Of a DNA stretch of 16,783 bases, positions 1-6,455 are shown in pieces. Within the stretch, counting starts at the first letter, position 1; the number at the start of each line of letters is the position of its first letter. The DNA comes from Candidatus Peribacteraceae bacterium (GTDB lineage: Bacteria > Patescibacteriota > Gracilibacteria > Peribacterales > Peribacteraceae). Below the pieces are notes generated by a model. That model was not told the origin of the DNA. It saw only the letters and a list, made by a program, of their open reading frames with translations, and did no database searches. Made by a program: the position numbers and the translations under genes. The DNA is taken from contig JAGORY010000006.1 of the NCBI GenBank assembly GCA_018062585.1, positions 4,871 to 21,653 on the forward strand. Reading direction: 5' to 3'.

Positions 1-1086
1 CGGCATGCCGGCAAGGACCGTCACAAGCGGCGTTTTGACACCGTCTGTGAGTGCGCCGACCTGTGCGACACTTACTTCTTCTGATTTCTGTAGCGCCTTA
101 ATTCCGTTTGAGTTACTACTCCTGATCGCTTGCAGTTCCTCGAAGGCGGCCCGACCCTGCGGCCCCTTGAATCCGGCATTCACGAGATCGAAGACGTTCT
201 GGGTCCCGAGTGCAGTGATCTGATCGAGCGCCTGCGCGCCGTTTCCCTTACGCAAATCCGGATTTACGATGAGCATTGTGATCAATCCCCAGCCGACAGT
301 AGCGGGGCTCAGTGCATGACCTTTGGTGAACACTGTCTGCCCGAGACCGATGGTTGTGACGAGCGCTCCGAAGAGTCCGCCGAGTACCCGAAGCGGTTTC
401 ATATTCACCTTCGTTCCGAATGATTCGTTATACCATTTGTGATGCGCTGCCCGAAACGGGTCACTGGCTTCCACTTGCTGGAGCCCGGCCTCGAATTTGT
501 TTGCGAGTGCTGCAAGTTCTGGATTGGTGTTACCCGCCGCGCGTAATTGGTCGAGTGTTTTTCTGGCCTTGTCCACTTGGTCGAAATTGACGCCGGTCTT
601 GCCCCGAAACGCCATAAAGAATTTATTGCCGGGAACGTTTCCCTGCATCGTGTCGGCCGGATTGACACCGAAGGCCTCAGACAGACTCAGTAAATCCCTG
701 CGGATAGGCTCGGAGAAACCGGAGCCCAAACCCGATATCGCTCTATCAATATCGGCTTCGAGGACCGTCTGCAAATCCTGTCCCGGCTGTACGCCGAAGG
801 AACTCCGGATGTTGTCGTGGGCGATCGCTGCGCGGATAGTTACCGCCTGTTCATAGAGTGTTCCGAGCTGTTCAGCGCCTTGCTCCAGAATCTGGAACCC
901 GGCGGGCATCGCGAGCGCCATCGACATACGCTCCAGGATGGATTTGGCCTGCTCGGAAATTCTCTTGTACTCGGTTTCTTTGGGGTGCCCCTGCACCGCA
1001 AGTCTGTCCTGTTCGATCCAGCGGCCAAGCTCGGCGTCCAGAGCGCTCTGGTTAATTTTGCCGATTTCGGCGTTTTGGAAGGCCAT
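1..1086 (-). CDS. Unknown membrane-associated protein, C-terminus beyond the window
   Basis: An uninterrupted minus-strand frame runs from an ATG at 1086 to the first base of the window: 362 codons with no stop, so the gene is partial at its 3' end. The product begins MAFQNAEIGKINQSALDAEL. About 220 mostly soluble, helix-forming residues follow, rich in Gln, Glu and Ala. Two hydrophobic stretches then lie at about residues 227-247 (LRVLGGLFGALVTTIGLG) and 254-272 (LSPATVGWGLITMLIV), followed by another soluble part. I recognise no family. The ATG lies 6 nt after the stop of the VirB6-like gene and has no Shine-Dalgarno sequence, so translation is probably coupled to that gene and the two products probably act together at the membrane. 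The coding call is firm because of the length without stops and the operon position; the function is unknown. Confidence 0.82.
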   Translation of the reverse strand, partial: MAFQNAEIGKINQSALDAELGRWIEQDRLAVQGHPKETEYKRISEQAKSILERMSMALAMPAGFQILEQGAEQLGTLYEQAVTIRAAIAHDNIRSSFGVQPGQDLQTVLEADIDRAISGLGSGFSEPIRRDLLSLSEAFGVNPADTMQGNVPGNKFFMAFRGKTGVNFDQVDKARKTLDQLRAAGNTNPELAALANKFEAGLQQVEASDPFRAAHHKWYNESFGTKVNMKPLRVLGGLFGALVTTIGLGQTVFTKGHALSPATVGWGLITMLIVNPDLRKGNGAQALDQITALGTQNVFDLVNAGFKGPQGRAAFEELQAIRSSNSNGIKALQKSEEVSVAQVGALTDGVKTPLVTVLAGMP

Positions 1087-1092
1087 GGATAT

Positions 1093-2919
1093 TTATGCTT
1101 TGAGGTTCGTGATATCAACTTCGATCGCTTTCAGTTCGCTGTTTGGGTTCTTGATTTTGACCATCTCCTTGAGAAGATTGGCCGTTTCGCTGTTGTTGAG
1201 TCCCTGTGCCTGAGTACCGAGTTTGTCTCTGATCTTCGCAAATTCCGCATCGCGTGCAGTACCGGTGAGAGCCGGATTATTGAGTGCCTTGATTGCATTC
1301 ACGATCTCACTTGCATTGTTTCTGTTCTGCCTGAGGAACTCGGTCGATGCCGCGGTGTCAGCAGCCGTAGCTCCACCAGCGGCAGCCCCGCCGAAGCGCT
1401 GTGCCACGATATCACCGAAGCTCTTACCGCTGGTACCCGAGGCGGCCATGCGTACCGAGTCAGCCACAATCTTGGGTCCGTGGACGAGTGTACCGAGGTT
1501 CATGCCGCTCTTGTTGCCACCCGGTAGCGGCAACGGGATGAGAAGGGGGGCCTGCGCGATGCCGCCGAAGACCTGTTCACCGAATCCTTTGATCTTGTCC
1601 GTAAACTTTCCGATGATCTGGCTGCGGCTGAGGGCCTTGAAGGCGCCGGTCCAGATGATGCCGATGGCGGCCATCGTCCAGATGAGTTGCCACCACGTCC
1701 TGACGCCCGAGAGGATCGGTACGCCGATCGTGAGCGAGAACATGCCCGGAGGCGCCGGGATCTGCGAGACCGCCGAGAGCATGATGAATCCGATGACGAA
1801 CGGGATCGCAACCATCGCAGGGAGGAACGCGGCGTTGATGAACTCTTTCCAGATGTCGGTCTCGAATTCGAAGATGTTCGTACCCAGTTTTCCGTTGATG
1901 ACGTACCCGAGGAACGAGAACGGCATGAACGCCGTCGTGATCCACAGGATGATGATGCGGATGAAGAGACCAACTGCGAGTCCGAGGAGCGGCAGGAGCA
2001 CCGCAAGCTGTATCGCGAAGGCTAGCATGATGCTCATGGCGATATTGAACGATACGCGAACTGCCTGATTGGCGGTGAGACCTCCGCCGCTCGGAACGAT
2101 AACCGACGTCGGGATTTTATTGAGCACCGTGATGCGTGCAAAGCTTACTGCCATGCCGTTCAGCATCGCGTGTGCGGAGGTCATCGTGGTGAGAGAGTTC
2201 GAGAACGTATCGGTCTTGTGACACTCGATGTTATCCGAGCACGAGCAGGCTGACGTGGTCGATCCGACGCAGAATCCTCCGGGAGCGAATCCGCCTCCGG
2301 CTGACTCGGCTGAAGACGGGAATACGAGGACGTCCGTGATGACGCGGCATTCCACAGGGTTGTTGAGCTCGTCGAGCGTCATGCAGTTGAAGCCGCCTAA
2401 GGCCTGCGGAATGGTGTACACGGTGGCCGTGAGAACGTTGGCGATATCGAGGATGACGCGGGGGAAGAACCACGAGAAGTTCACGAGGATGACCGCCACG
2501 ACGAAGTTTACAATTTTTTCTTTTGCCTTATCGGTCTTCCCCGTGATGATGACGAGGAACGACACGCCGATGAGCATGAGCGCGAAGATCACGTTCATGA
2601 TGTCCCTACTGAGCTGCCAAATGTTATTGAGCGCCGACATCATCGCCGGATCGTTGAAGAAATCTGCCTGCAGGAGGTAGCCCAAAAACTGCAGAACGAT
2701 CAGCAGCATGATGTGCATGAATGTATTGATGAGCGCGATCTTGCCGATGAAGTTCACGAGATCGTCTCCCAGTGACCCATGGACCGGAGTACCGCTACCA
2801 ATGCTGAATGAACCTGCGGCACTGACACCCGGTACAGTGACCAGTTCAATCTTGAGGAGGACCGCAAGAACGAGGGCATAGATGACCGCCTTCAGTATGT
2901 TTGTTTTGGATGCGAACAT
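1093..2919 (-). CDS. VirB6/TrbL-like polytopic membrane protein (putative type IV secretion-like component)
   Basis: This 608-residue protein starts with a hydrophobic signal-like segment (residues 9-35, ending near VSAAG). Roughly eight further membrane segments lie between about residues 52 and 445, among them RDIMNVIFALMLIGVSFLVI, then a segment containing ILVNFSWFFPRVILDIANVL. A hydrophilic loop at about 175-235 holds six cysteines (two as CSC) and is probably outside the membrane. The C-terminal 150 residues are soluble, Ala/Gly/Asn-rich and helical. The RDI...F...(I/V)LVNFS...I.DI.N pattern resembles membrane proteins of CPR genomes often annotated as VirB6/TrbL-like, the inner-membrane channel part of type IV secretion or conjugation machines. 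No VirB4 ATPase or other T4SS gene is in the window, so the role is inferred from topology. A consensus promoter sits directly upstream, and a second membrane gene follows after 6 nt. Confidence 0.7.
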   Translation of the reverse strand: MFASKTNILKAVIYALVLAVLLKIELVTVPGVSAAGSFSIGSGTPVHGSLGDDLVNFIGKIALINTFMHIMLLIVLQFLGYLLQADFFNDPAMMSALNNIWQLSRDIMNVIFALMLIGVSFLVIITGKTDKAKEKIVNFVVAVILVNFSWFFPRVILDIANVLTATVYTIPQALGGFNCMTLDELNNPVECRVITDVLVFPSSAESAGGGFAPGGFCVGSTTSACSCSDNIECHKTDTFSNSLTTMTSAHAMLNGMAVSFARITVLNKIPTSVIVPSGGGLTANQAVRVSFNIAMSIMLAFAIQLAVLLPLLGLAVGLFIRIIILWITTAFMPFSFLGYVINGKLGTNIFEFETDIWKEFINAAFLPAMVAIPFVIGFIMLSAVSQIPAPPGMFSLTIGVPILSGVRTWWQLIWTMAAIGIIWTGAFKALSRSQIIGKFTDKIKGFGEQVFGGIAQAPLLIPLPLPGGNKSGMNLGTLVHGPKIVADSVRMAASGTSGKSFGDIVAQRFGGAAAGGATAADTAASTEFLRQNRNNASEIVNAIKALNNPALTGTARDAEFAKIRDKLGTQAQGLNNSETANLLKEMVKIKNPNSELKAIEVDITNLKA

Positions 2920-2927
2920 TTCTCTTT

Positions 2928-2956
2928 ATTATAGCACAAAAATTCGATCTTCGAAA
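2928..2956 (-). promoter_or_regulatory. Extended -10 promoter of the VirB6-like gene, nearly leaderless
   Basis: On the minus strand a perfect TATAAT (2933 to 2928) is preceded by the extended motif TGC. A weak -35 (TTTCGA, 2956 to 2951) stands 17 nt upstream. Only 8 nt separate TATAAT from the ATG at 2919. With initiation about 7 nt after the -10, the mRNA would start one or two bases before the start codon. No Shine-Dalgarno sequence is present, which fits a leaderless message. Confidence 0.75.
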
Positions 2957-3212
2957 GGAACCCGAAGCAGGCTTTACTAAGGTGTGTCTAAAGAGAGAAA
3001 GATGATTAGGAAACAATCTTTTCCAGAATGTGAATACATTTTTTGTACAGTAAGCTTAAATTATGATGCTTTATATTCAGTTTTATGGCTTATTTAAGAG
3101 CAAATAACAGAATACATGTGTTGAACACGCCTTATGATCAATTTTCTTGCTCTACCTAGGCCTATATGAGTAATATTTGTGATCAGAGTCTCCTCATTCA
3201 CTTGCGATCTTC
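2957..3212. other. AT-rich divergent intergenic region
   Basis: This spacer lies between two divergently transcribed genes and is clearly richer in A+T than its flanks, with several runs of T and A between about 3000 and 3150. I see no tRNA, no convincing ORF and no strong terminator. It holds the weak upstream part of the minus-strand promoter at one end and a candidate plus-strand promoter near 3147-3176 at the other. The composition could reflect a regulatory region, decayed DNA or a small RNA gene; nothing visible decides among these. Confidence 0.5.
3147..3176 (+). promoter_or_regulatory. Candidate promoter of the winged-helix regulator gene
   Basis: TTGCTC (3147-3152) and TAATAT (3171-3176) are separated by 18 nt and resemble sigma-70 -35 and -10 boxes. 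Initiation near 3183 would leave a leader of about 30 nt before the ATG at 3213. No Shine-Dalgarno sequence lies in that leader. The surroundings are AT-rich, so a chance match is possible. Confidence 0.4.
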
Positions 3213-3800
3213 ATGGCTCATGACGCTCTGAAATCACTGTTCAGTTCTCAGACTAGAGTCAAACTGCTCTCGGTTTTCCTACTTCATCCGGAAGAGGAGT
3301 ATTTCATCAGGCAGCTCACCCGTCTTCTTGGCGAACAGATCAATAGCATCCGCCGCGAGCTTGAGAACCTGCGCCGGATCGGTCTTGTGAAGGCAAGGCA
3401 TCGCAATCGTAAGAAGTTCTACAAGACCGACACTGATTTCATTTTTTACCCAGAACTCCGGAATATGTTTAGTAAAGAGGTGAAGGGAGGGGAGAGCGCG
3501 ACGGTCAGCGCCCTCAAGAATCTGCCGGGACTCCATTTCCTGCAGCTTGCAGGTAGCTTCGTCGGAACCCACAGTAAGGTGGATCTTCTGGTCGTTGGTG
3601 ACGTCAAAAAGGACTCCATTGAGCTTCTACTCGCTCAGGACCCCACGATGCGCAACGTAAAGTACTCACTGTTTTCCAAGGCAGACTTCCTTTATCGCCT
3701 GAGTCTCCGAGACAGGTTTATCCTCGAAATTGTCGACGATCCGAGACACATGGTGGCTCTGAGCCACATCGAGAAGGAGATGGAGGAGGCGAGAAAGTAA
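3213..3800 (+). CDS. Winged-helix DNA-binding protein with a nucleotidyltransferase-like C-terminal domain
   Basis: The protein has 195 residues. Residues about 8-75 form an ArsR-like winged helix-turn-helix: a first helix around TRVKLLSVFLLHP, a recognition region around IRQLTRLLGEQINSIRRELE, and a wing around GLVKARHRNRKKFYKT. Residues about 105-195 resemble the minimal nucleotidyltransferase fold: GSF at 114-116 and SKVDLLVVGD at 121-130 replace the usual GS...SDIDLLV signature. The first aspartate of the D-x-D metal-binding pair is a lysine here, so catalysis is doubtful and the domain may only sense a ligand or mediate binding. Similar fusions are annotated as transcriptional regulators. 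The gene stands alone between a divergent region and a heptamer inverted repeat, and its target is unknown. The start is the first ATG that includes the whole winged helix. Confidence 0.78.
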   Translation: MAHDALKSLFSSQTRVKLLSVFLLHPEEEYFIRQLTRLLGEQINSIRRELENLRRIGLVKARHRNRKKFYKTDTDFIFYPELRNMFSKEVKGGESATVSALKNLPGLHFLQLAGSFVGTHSKVDLLVVGDVKKDSIELLLAQDPTMRNVKYSLFSKADFLYRLSLRDRFILEIVDDPRHMVALSHIEKEMEEARK

Positions 3801-3803
3801 CAA

Positions 3804-3883
3804 GCGAGTAGCGAGTAGCGGTTAGAGGGTAGAACCATGTTCATTTTTGGATGACTACCCGCTATCCGCTACCGTCTATCCGC
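3804..3883. repeat. Heptamer-built inverted-repeat element, copy A
   Basis: The left arm (3804-3832) reads as four tandem heptamers, GCGAGTA, GCGAGTA, GCGGTTA, GAGGGTA, plus a closing G. The right arm (3855-3883), read on the minus strand, is GCGGATA, GACGGTA, GCGGATA, GCGGGTA plus G. The two 29-nt arms match at 22 positions and can fold around a 22-nt spacer (3833-3854). The element lies just after the stop of the winged-helix gene and before rplS. An element of the same design lies at 15588-15672. There is no T-run after the stem, so a classic intrinsic terminator is unlikely. Confidence 0.8.
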
Positions 3884-3897
3884 CTTCATCATTTCCC

Positions 3898-3926
3898 TTT
3901 ACAGCCCTACACTCTTTGCCTACACT
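3898..3926 (+). promoter_or_regulatory. Promoter of rplS
   Basis: TTTACA (3898-3903) and TACACT (3921-3926) are spaced by 17 nt, a good sigma-70 arrangement. The -10 ends 11 nt before the rplS ATG at 3938, so the transcript would begin about 5 nt upstream of it. No Shine-Dalgarno sequence fits in such a short leader. Confidence 0.6.
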
Positions 3927-3937
3927 TCCTCAGCTTT

Positions 3938-4408
3938 ATGACCGGAATCGCTCTCAAAGAACAGGCAGACAAGATGGCCATCAACCGGCCGGACATCCAG
4001 CCCGGTTACACGGTTCGTGTGCACACCAAGATCCAGATGGGTGACAAAGATCGTGTCCAGATTTTCGAGGGACTCGTGATCGGCGTTCACCGCGGCCATA
4101 GCCCTACGGACTGTAGTTTCACAGTTCGCAAAGTCGCCTCCGGCATCGGCGTCGAGCGCGTGTTCCCGCTCTATTCCCCGAACATTGAGAAGATCGAGGT
4201 GAAGAAAATCGCCAAGGTGCGCCGCGCAAAGCTAAATTTCCTCCGTGGACGCGCGGGCAAGAGCGCCAAGCTCTCCGAGCGCTTCACGAATGCTGATGAG
4301 TTCGCCACTGCTATCGCCTCGGAAGAAGTCGTCGCAGAGACGCCGGTTGTCGAAGCTCAGGCAGCAGATGCACCGGTTGCTGAGACTGGAAAGGAAGAGG
4401 CCAAATAA
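3938..4408 (+). CDS. rplS: Large ribosomal subunit protein bL19
   Basis: This is bL19, which lies at the interface of the 30S and 50S subunits. The core covers residues 1-117, with family signatures IQPGYTVRVH (20-29), IFEGLVIGVHRG (42-53), SFTVRKVASGIGVERVFPLY (60-79) and VRRAKLNFLRGRAGKSA (94-110). The ATG at 3938 gives an N-terminus of normal bL19 length (156 residues in all). The frame stays open upstream to 3851, but that would add residues encoded by the inverted repeat and the promoter, so I reject the longer start. Residues 118-156 form an Ala/Val/Glu-rich acidic tail beyond the usual end of the family, probably disordered. The gene is not beside trmD or rimM, its common partners in other bacteria. 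Confidence 0.95.
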   Translation: MTGIALKEQADKMAINRPDIQPGYTVRVHTKIQMGDKDRVQIFEGLVIGVHRGHSPTDCSFTVRKVASGIGVERVFPLYSPNIEKIEVKKIAKVRRAKLNFLRGRAGKSAKLSERFTNADEFATAIASEEVVAETPVVEAQAADAPVAETGKEEAK

Positions 4409-4409
4409 T

Positions 4410-4470
4410 TCGAATATTGTAGGTGGATTATCGAATACCGTTTTTGTCGTATTCGGCATTCGATATTCGA
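4410..4470. repeat. Inverted repeat of TCGAATA-type heptamers, possible terminator of rplS
   Basis: Left part (4410-4440): TCGAATA, TTGTAGG, TGGATTA, TCGAATA, CCG. The right part (4448-4470), read on the minus strand: TCGAATA, TCGAATG, CCGAATA, CG. The centre forms a clean hairpin, CGAATAC with GTATTCG, around a T-rich 10-nt loop (4442-ish). The design is like the two GCGRRTA elements elsewhere in the window, heptamers in inverted orientation, but with a different heptamer. It starts 2 nt after the rplS stop and ends 5 nt before the -10 of the next gene, so it could separate the two transcription units. Confidence 0.65.
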
Positions 4471-4474
4471 CGTA

Positions 4475-4480
4475 TATACT
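4475..4480 (+). promoter_or_regulatory. -10 box of the pyruvyl transferase gene, leaderless arrangement
   Basis: TATACT at 4475-4480 lies 6 nt before the ATG at 4487. Initiation at the normal distance would fall on or next to the A of the start codon. The -35 is weak (TTCGGC, 4452-4457, inside the heptamer repeat). No Shine-Dalgarno sequence is present. Confidence 0.6.
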
Positions 4481-4486
4481 CCTTTC

Positions 4487-5443
4487 ATGCGGTGTGTCCT
4501 TGTCGGTAACTACGGCGTAGGGAATATCGGCGACGAAGCGCTGAAAGAATATTTCTTGACCGAATTCACGGATATCCGATGGACGGTGGTGACGGCTGCT
4601 CCCGAGCATGATCAGGACGTACCGCGCCTGCCACTTGGGTTCCGGTCGCTCTTTACTCCGTTCTGGCGGACGATCAGTGAAATACGTCATGCTGATGCAC
4701 TTATTTTTGGTGGAGGTTCGCTTTTTACAGACATTGAATCCGTATGGGCATGTGTCATCTGGAGAGCGTATGCAATTCTCGCGTCATGGTTCGGCGTTCC
4801 GGTGATGCTTTCGTTTCAGGGTGCGGGTCCGTGGAAGACAGGTTTGGGGCTTTCTCTTGCGAAGAAAACATATCAGTCAGCTGCATTTATTTCGGTGCGT
4901 GATGAAGATTCATTGCGTCGCCTTGGGGCATTCACTCTTTCTCGTAAGCCAGTTCTTTCGTTTGATCCGGCATTCGCACTGTTTGCGTCTCATCAAAAGA
5001 AACCTGTAGCACGCAGACTCGTTATCATTCCGCGGACCAATTCTCATGAAAATTTCTTTAGCGAGGTCCAAAAAAAATTGGCAGAGAATTTCACGGACAT
5101 CCGGATTCTTCTTCTGCAGCCGGACGCTGCGGAACGCAGGGTAGGGGAGCGGCTTCGTGAGCTTTCGTCCGCCAATGCGTCGGTCATTGCGATCATGAGT
5201 ATTTCGCAACTGCTTGAGGAAATCGGTGCCGCTTCGGACGTTCTTTCCCAGCGCTACCACGGCACACTCGCAGCGTTCGCGATGGGCGTTCCGGCAAGGT
5301 CGGTGCCGCAGGAGCCGGGAGACAAGATGGATACGCTGAACACCGTGATGCAGGATGGCACGGCGCGTGAGTCAATGCTCCAATTAGTCCGGCAGGGCGC
5401 TGACGGCTTGCGGCAGGCGATAGGAGGCGTATCCTCTCTTTGA
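4487..5443 (+). CDS. csaB: Polysaccharide pyruvyl transferase, CsaB-like
   Basis: This 318-residue protein carries the pyruvyl transferase signatures in order: GNYGVGNIGDEALKEYFL (7-24), the acceptor/donor site glycines IFGGGSLFTD (73-82), FQGAGP (110-115), SVRDEDS (136-142), SFDPAFAL (158-165) and SQRYHGTLAAFAMGVPA (254-270). Enzymes of this family transfer pyruvate from phosphoenolpyruvate to a sugar. CsaB pyruvylates the secondary cell-wall polymer that anchors SLH-domain S-layer proteins. The length fits CsaB. The specific CsaB role is inferred because no SLH protein or polymer synthesis gene is nearby; a capsule or exopolysaccharide pyruvyl transferase is the alternative. The TGA stop at 5441-5443 overlaps the -35 of the next operon. 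Confidence 0.85.
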   Translation: MRCVLVGNYGVGNIGDEALKEYFLTEFTDIRWTVVTAAPEHDQDVPRLPLGFRSLFTPFWRTISEIRHADALIFGGGSLFTDIESVWACVIWRAYAILASWFGVPVMLSFQGAGPWKTGLGLSLAKKTYQSAAFISVRDEDSLRRLGAFTLSRKPVLSFDPAFALFASHQKKPVARRLVIIPRTNSHENFFSEVQKKLAENFTDIRILLLQPDAAERRVGERLRELSSANASVIAIMSISQLLEEIGAASDVLSQRYHGTLAAFAMGVPARSVPQEPGDKMDTLNTVMQDGTARESMLQLVRQGADGLRQAIGGVSSL

Positions 5444-5467
5444 GAAAAGTCTTATTTCTGGTATACT
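5440..5467 (+). promoter_or_regulatory. Promoter of the three-gene unknown operon
   Basis: TTGAGA (5440-5445), a 16-nt spacer and TATACT (5462-5467) with the extended TGG in front make a strong sigma-70-type promoter. It overlaps the stop of the pyruvyl transferase gene. The -10 ends 8 nt before the ATG at 5476, so the message should be leaderless or nearly so. This promoter is the main reason for starting the next gene at 5476. Confidence 0.72.
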
Positions 5468-5475
5468 ATTCTGAT

Positions 5476-5895
5476 ATGCATACACTCTATCTCACAGGTG
5501 AGGAAAGGAAGGTGTTTGCCAAGCTGCCAGCCGAATTGACTAAAGATCTCACAGTGGAGGATGAAAGGCTGGAATACGAGGACAATGCACGCCGCCGCAG
5601 TATTCGCCTGAAGCACTTGTCCGTAAATGATACGTCTCTCAAGAATTTTTTTGCGACCGCCGCACTCGCCGCCTCCGAAGCGGAATTCGTCTCCATGCTC
5701 GGAGCACTCGATCTGAAGTCTGTTTCAAATGACGACGTCGCCGAAATCATGTTCGCGGTCGGTCCTGACGGCACTAGCTTCATGATCGCTCAGGCTCTCG
5801 AACATGCGGAGAACCGCGATGCGGTCGAGCTTGCGACGGCTCTCTCCCTGCTTCGGCACGAAATGCTCGACTCCCTTACCGCTCCCATCGTCTAA
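5476..5895 (+). CDS. Unknown small protein, first gene of the operon
   Basis: The protein has 139 residues, begins MHTLYLTGEERKVFAKLPAE and is mostly helical, with no membrane segment or signal peptide. It has charged patches around residues 24-45 (EDERLEYEDNARRR) and Ala-rich helices after residue 60. I recognise no family. A TTG at 5440 is in frame 12 codons upstream, but using it would place the start on the -35 box, so the ATG just after the -10 is preferred. The next gene starts 2 nt after this stop, so the products are probably made together. A soluble partner or regulator of the two membrane-linked proteins downstream is a guess. Confidence 0.75.
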   Translation: MHTLYLTGEERKVFAKLPAELTKDLTVEDERLEYEDNARRRSIRLKHLSVNDTSLKNFFATAALAASEAEFVSMLGALDLKSVSNDDVAEIMFAVGPDGTSFMIAQALEHAENRDAVELATALSLLRHEMLDSLTAPIV

Positions 5896-5897
5896 TC

Positions 5898-6455
5898 ATG
5901 GCCACTCTTGATACGAGGACAGAAACGGCTGAGATGACACTGCAGGACCTGAAGCGTGCCGTGTACGGTACCCAGAAAGCGGACGCGGTGCAGGATGCAA
6001 CATTTCTGAAGTACCTCAATGAAAATCCGGATGTCCGCGAGGATCTTCTTTCGAACAAGGATCTCCTCGAAAAACATGACGGACGTAAACGCGTTCTCCG
6101 AAAGAACGTTCAGGCGCTCCTCGGCGAAGCACAGGAAGAGATTCACATTGCGGCGGCGAAAGAGCGTTATAAGAAGAATGTCGATAAGAAGACATGGACG
6201 AAATGGGCTTACGAAAAGCTCAAGTCGGTCGTACTGTTTCCCGTCCGTCATCCGCTCCTCATGATTTTGGCAGCCACTTTGGGTTATATGGCGGCGACCG
6301 GCGCATTCACAGGCGCGGCAGGATTGGAAGCGGGGGGCGTCAGCAATGCGATACAAAAATCAGTCGATTTTCTTAAGGCCGAACTGTCTCTCTCCGGCGG
6401 GAAGGCCGGGATTGCATCCGAAGCTTTGAAAACGATAGTTCCGGGTGAATTGTAA
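5898..6455 (+). CDS. Unknown protein with one membrane segment
   Basis: The 185-residue product has a charged, helical N-terminal part (residues 1-105, many Lys, Glu and Asp) and a basic stretch around KNVDKKTWTKWAYEKLKS. One hydrophobic segment follows at about 118-142 (HPLLMILAATLGYMAATGAF), then a Gly/Ala-rich tail. The Lys-rich side before the segment suggests the N-terminal part is cytoplasmic (positive-inside rule). I recognise no family. It sits between the 139-residue gene (2 nt gap) and the 1175-residue gene (30 nt gap), and has no Shine-Dalgarno sequence. The layout of soluble helices then a membrane anchor resembles a small version of the large protein that follows. Confidence 0.78.
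   Translation: MATLDTRTETAEMTLQDLKRAVYGTQKADAVQDATFLKYLNENPDVREDLLSNKDLLEKHDGRKRVLRKNVQALLGEAQEEIHIAAAKERYKKNVDKKTWTKWAYEKLKSVVLFPVRHPLLMILAATLGYMAATGAFTGAAGLEAGGVSNAIQKSVDFLKAELSLSGGKAGIASEALKTIVPGEL

Noticed and set aside
817..1527. A 236-codon plus-strand open frame across the junction of the two left-hand genes
   Set aside because: It overlaps both minus-strand genes, including their 6-nt junction, and has no start signal; the minus-strand pair explains the region.
1223..2068. Long open frames on the plus strand and in the second minus frame opposite the VirB6-like gene
   Set aside because: They are Met/Pro/Arg/Ser-rich by-products of a GC-rich hydrophobic coding sequence and show no recognisable motif, promoter or start signal.
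3804..3883. CRISPR array reading of the heptamer repeats
   Set aside because: The repeats are 7 bp, lack unique spacers between them and are arranged as an inverted pair; there are no cas genes in the window.
3851..3937. A longer N-terminus for L19, with ATG at 3851
   Set aside because: The added 29 residues would be encoded by the right arm of the inverted repeat and by the promoter, and bL19 does not have such an extension.
5441..5443. UGA recoded as glycine, as in Gracilibacteria/SR1
   Set aside because: UGA ends the pyruvyl transferase frame at the normal family length and ends the solute-binding protein; the clear genes lepA, rplS, rplI and secG contain no in-frame UGA where glycine is expected.
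5440..5475. A TTG start giving 12 more residues to the first operon gene
   Set aside because: The TTG is part of the likely -35 box, so these codons would not be in the message from that promoter; the ATG at 5476 directly follows the -10.
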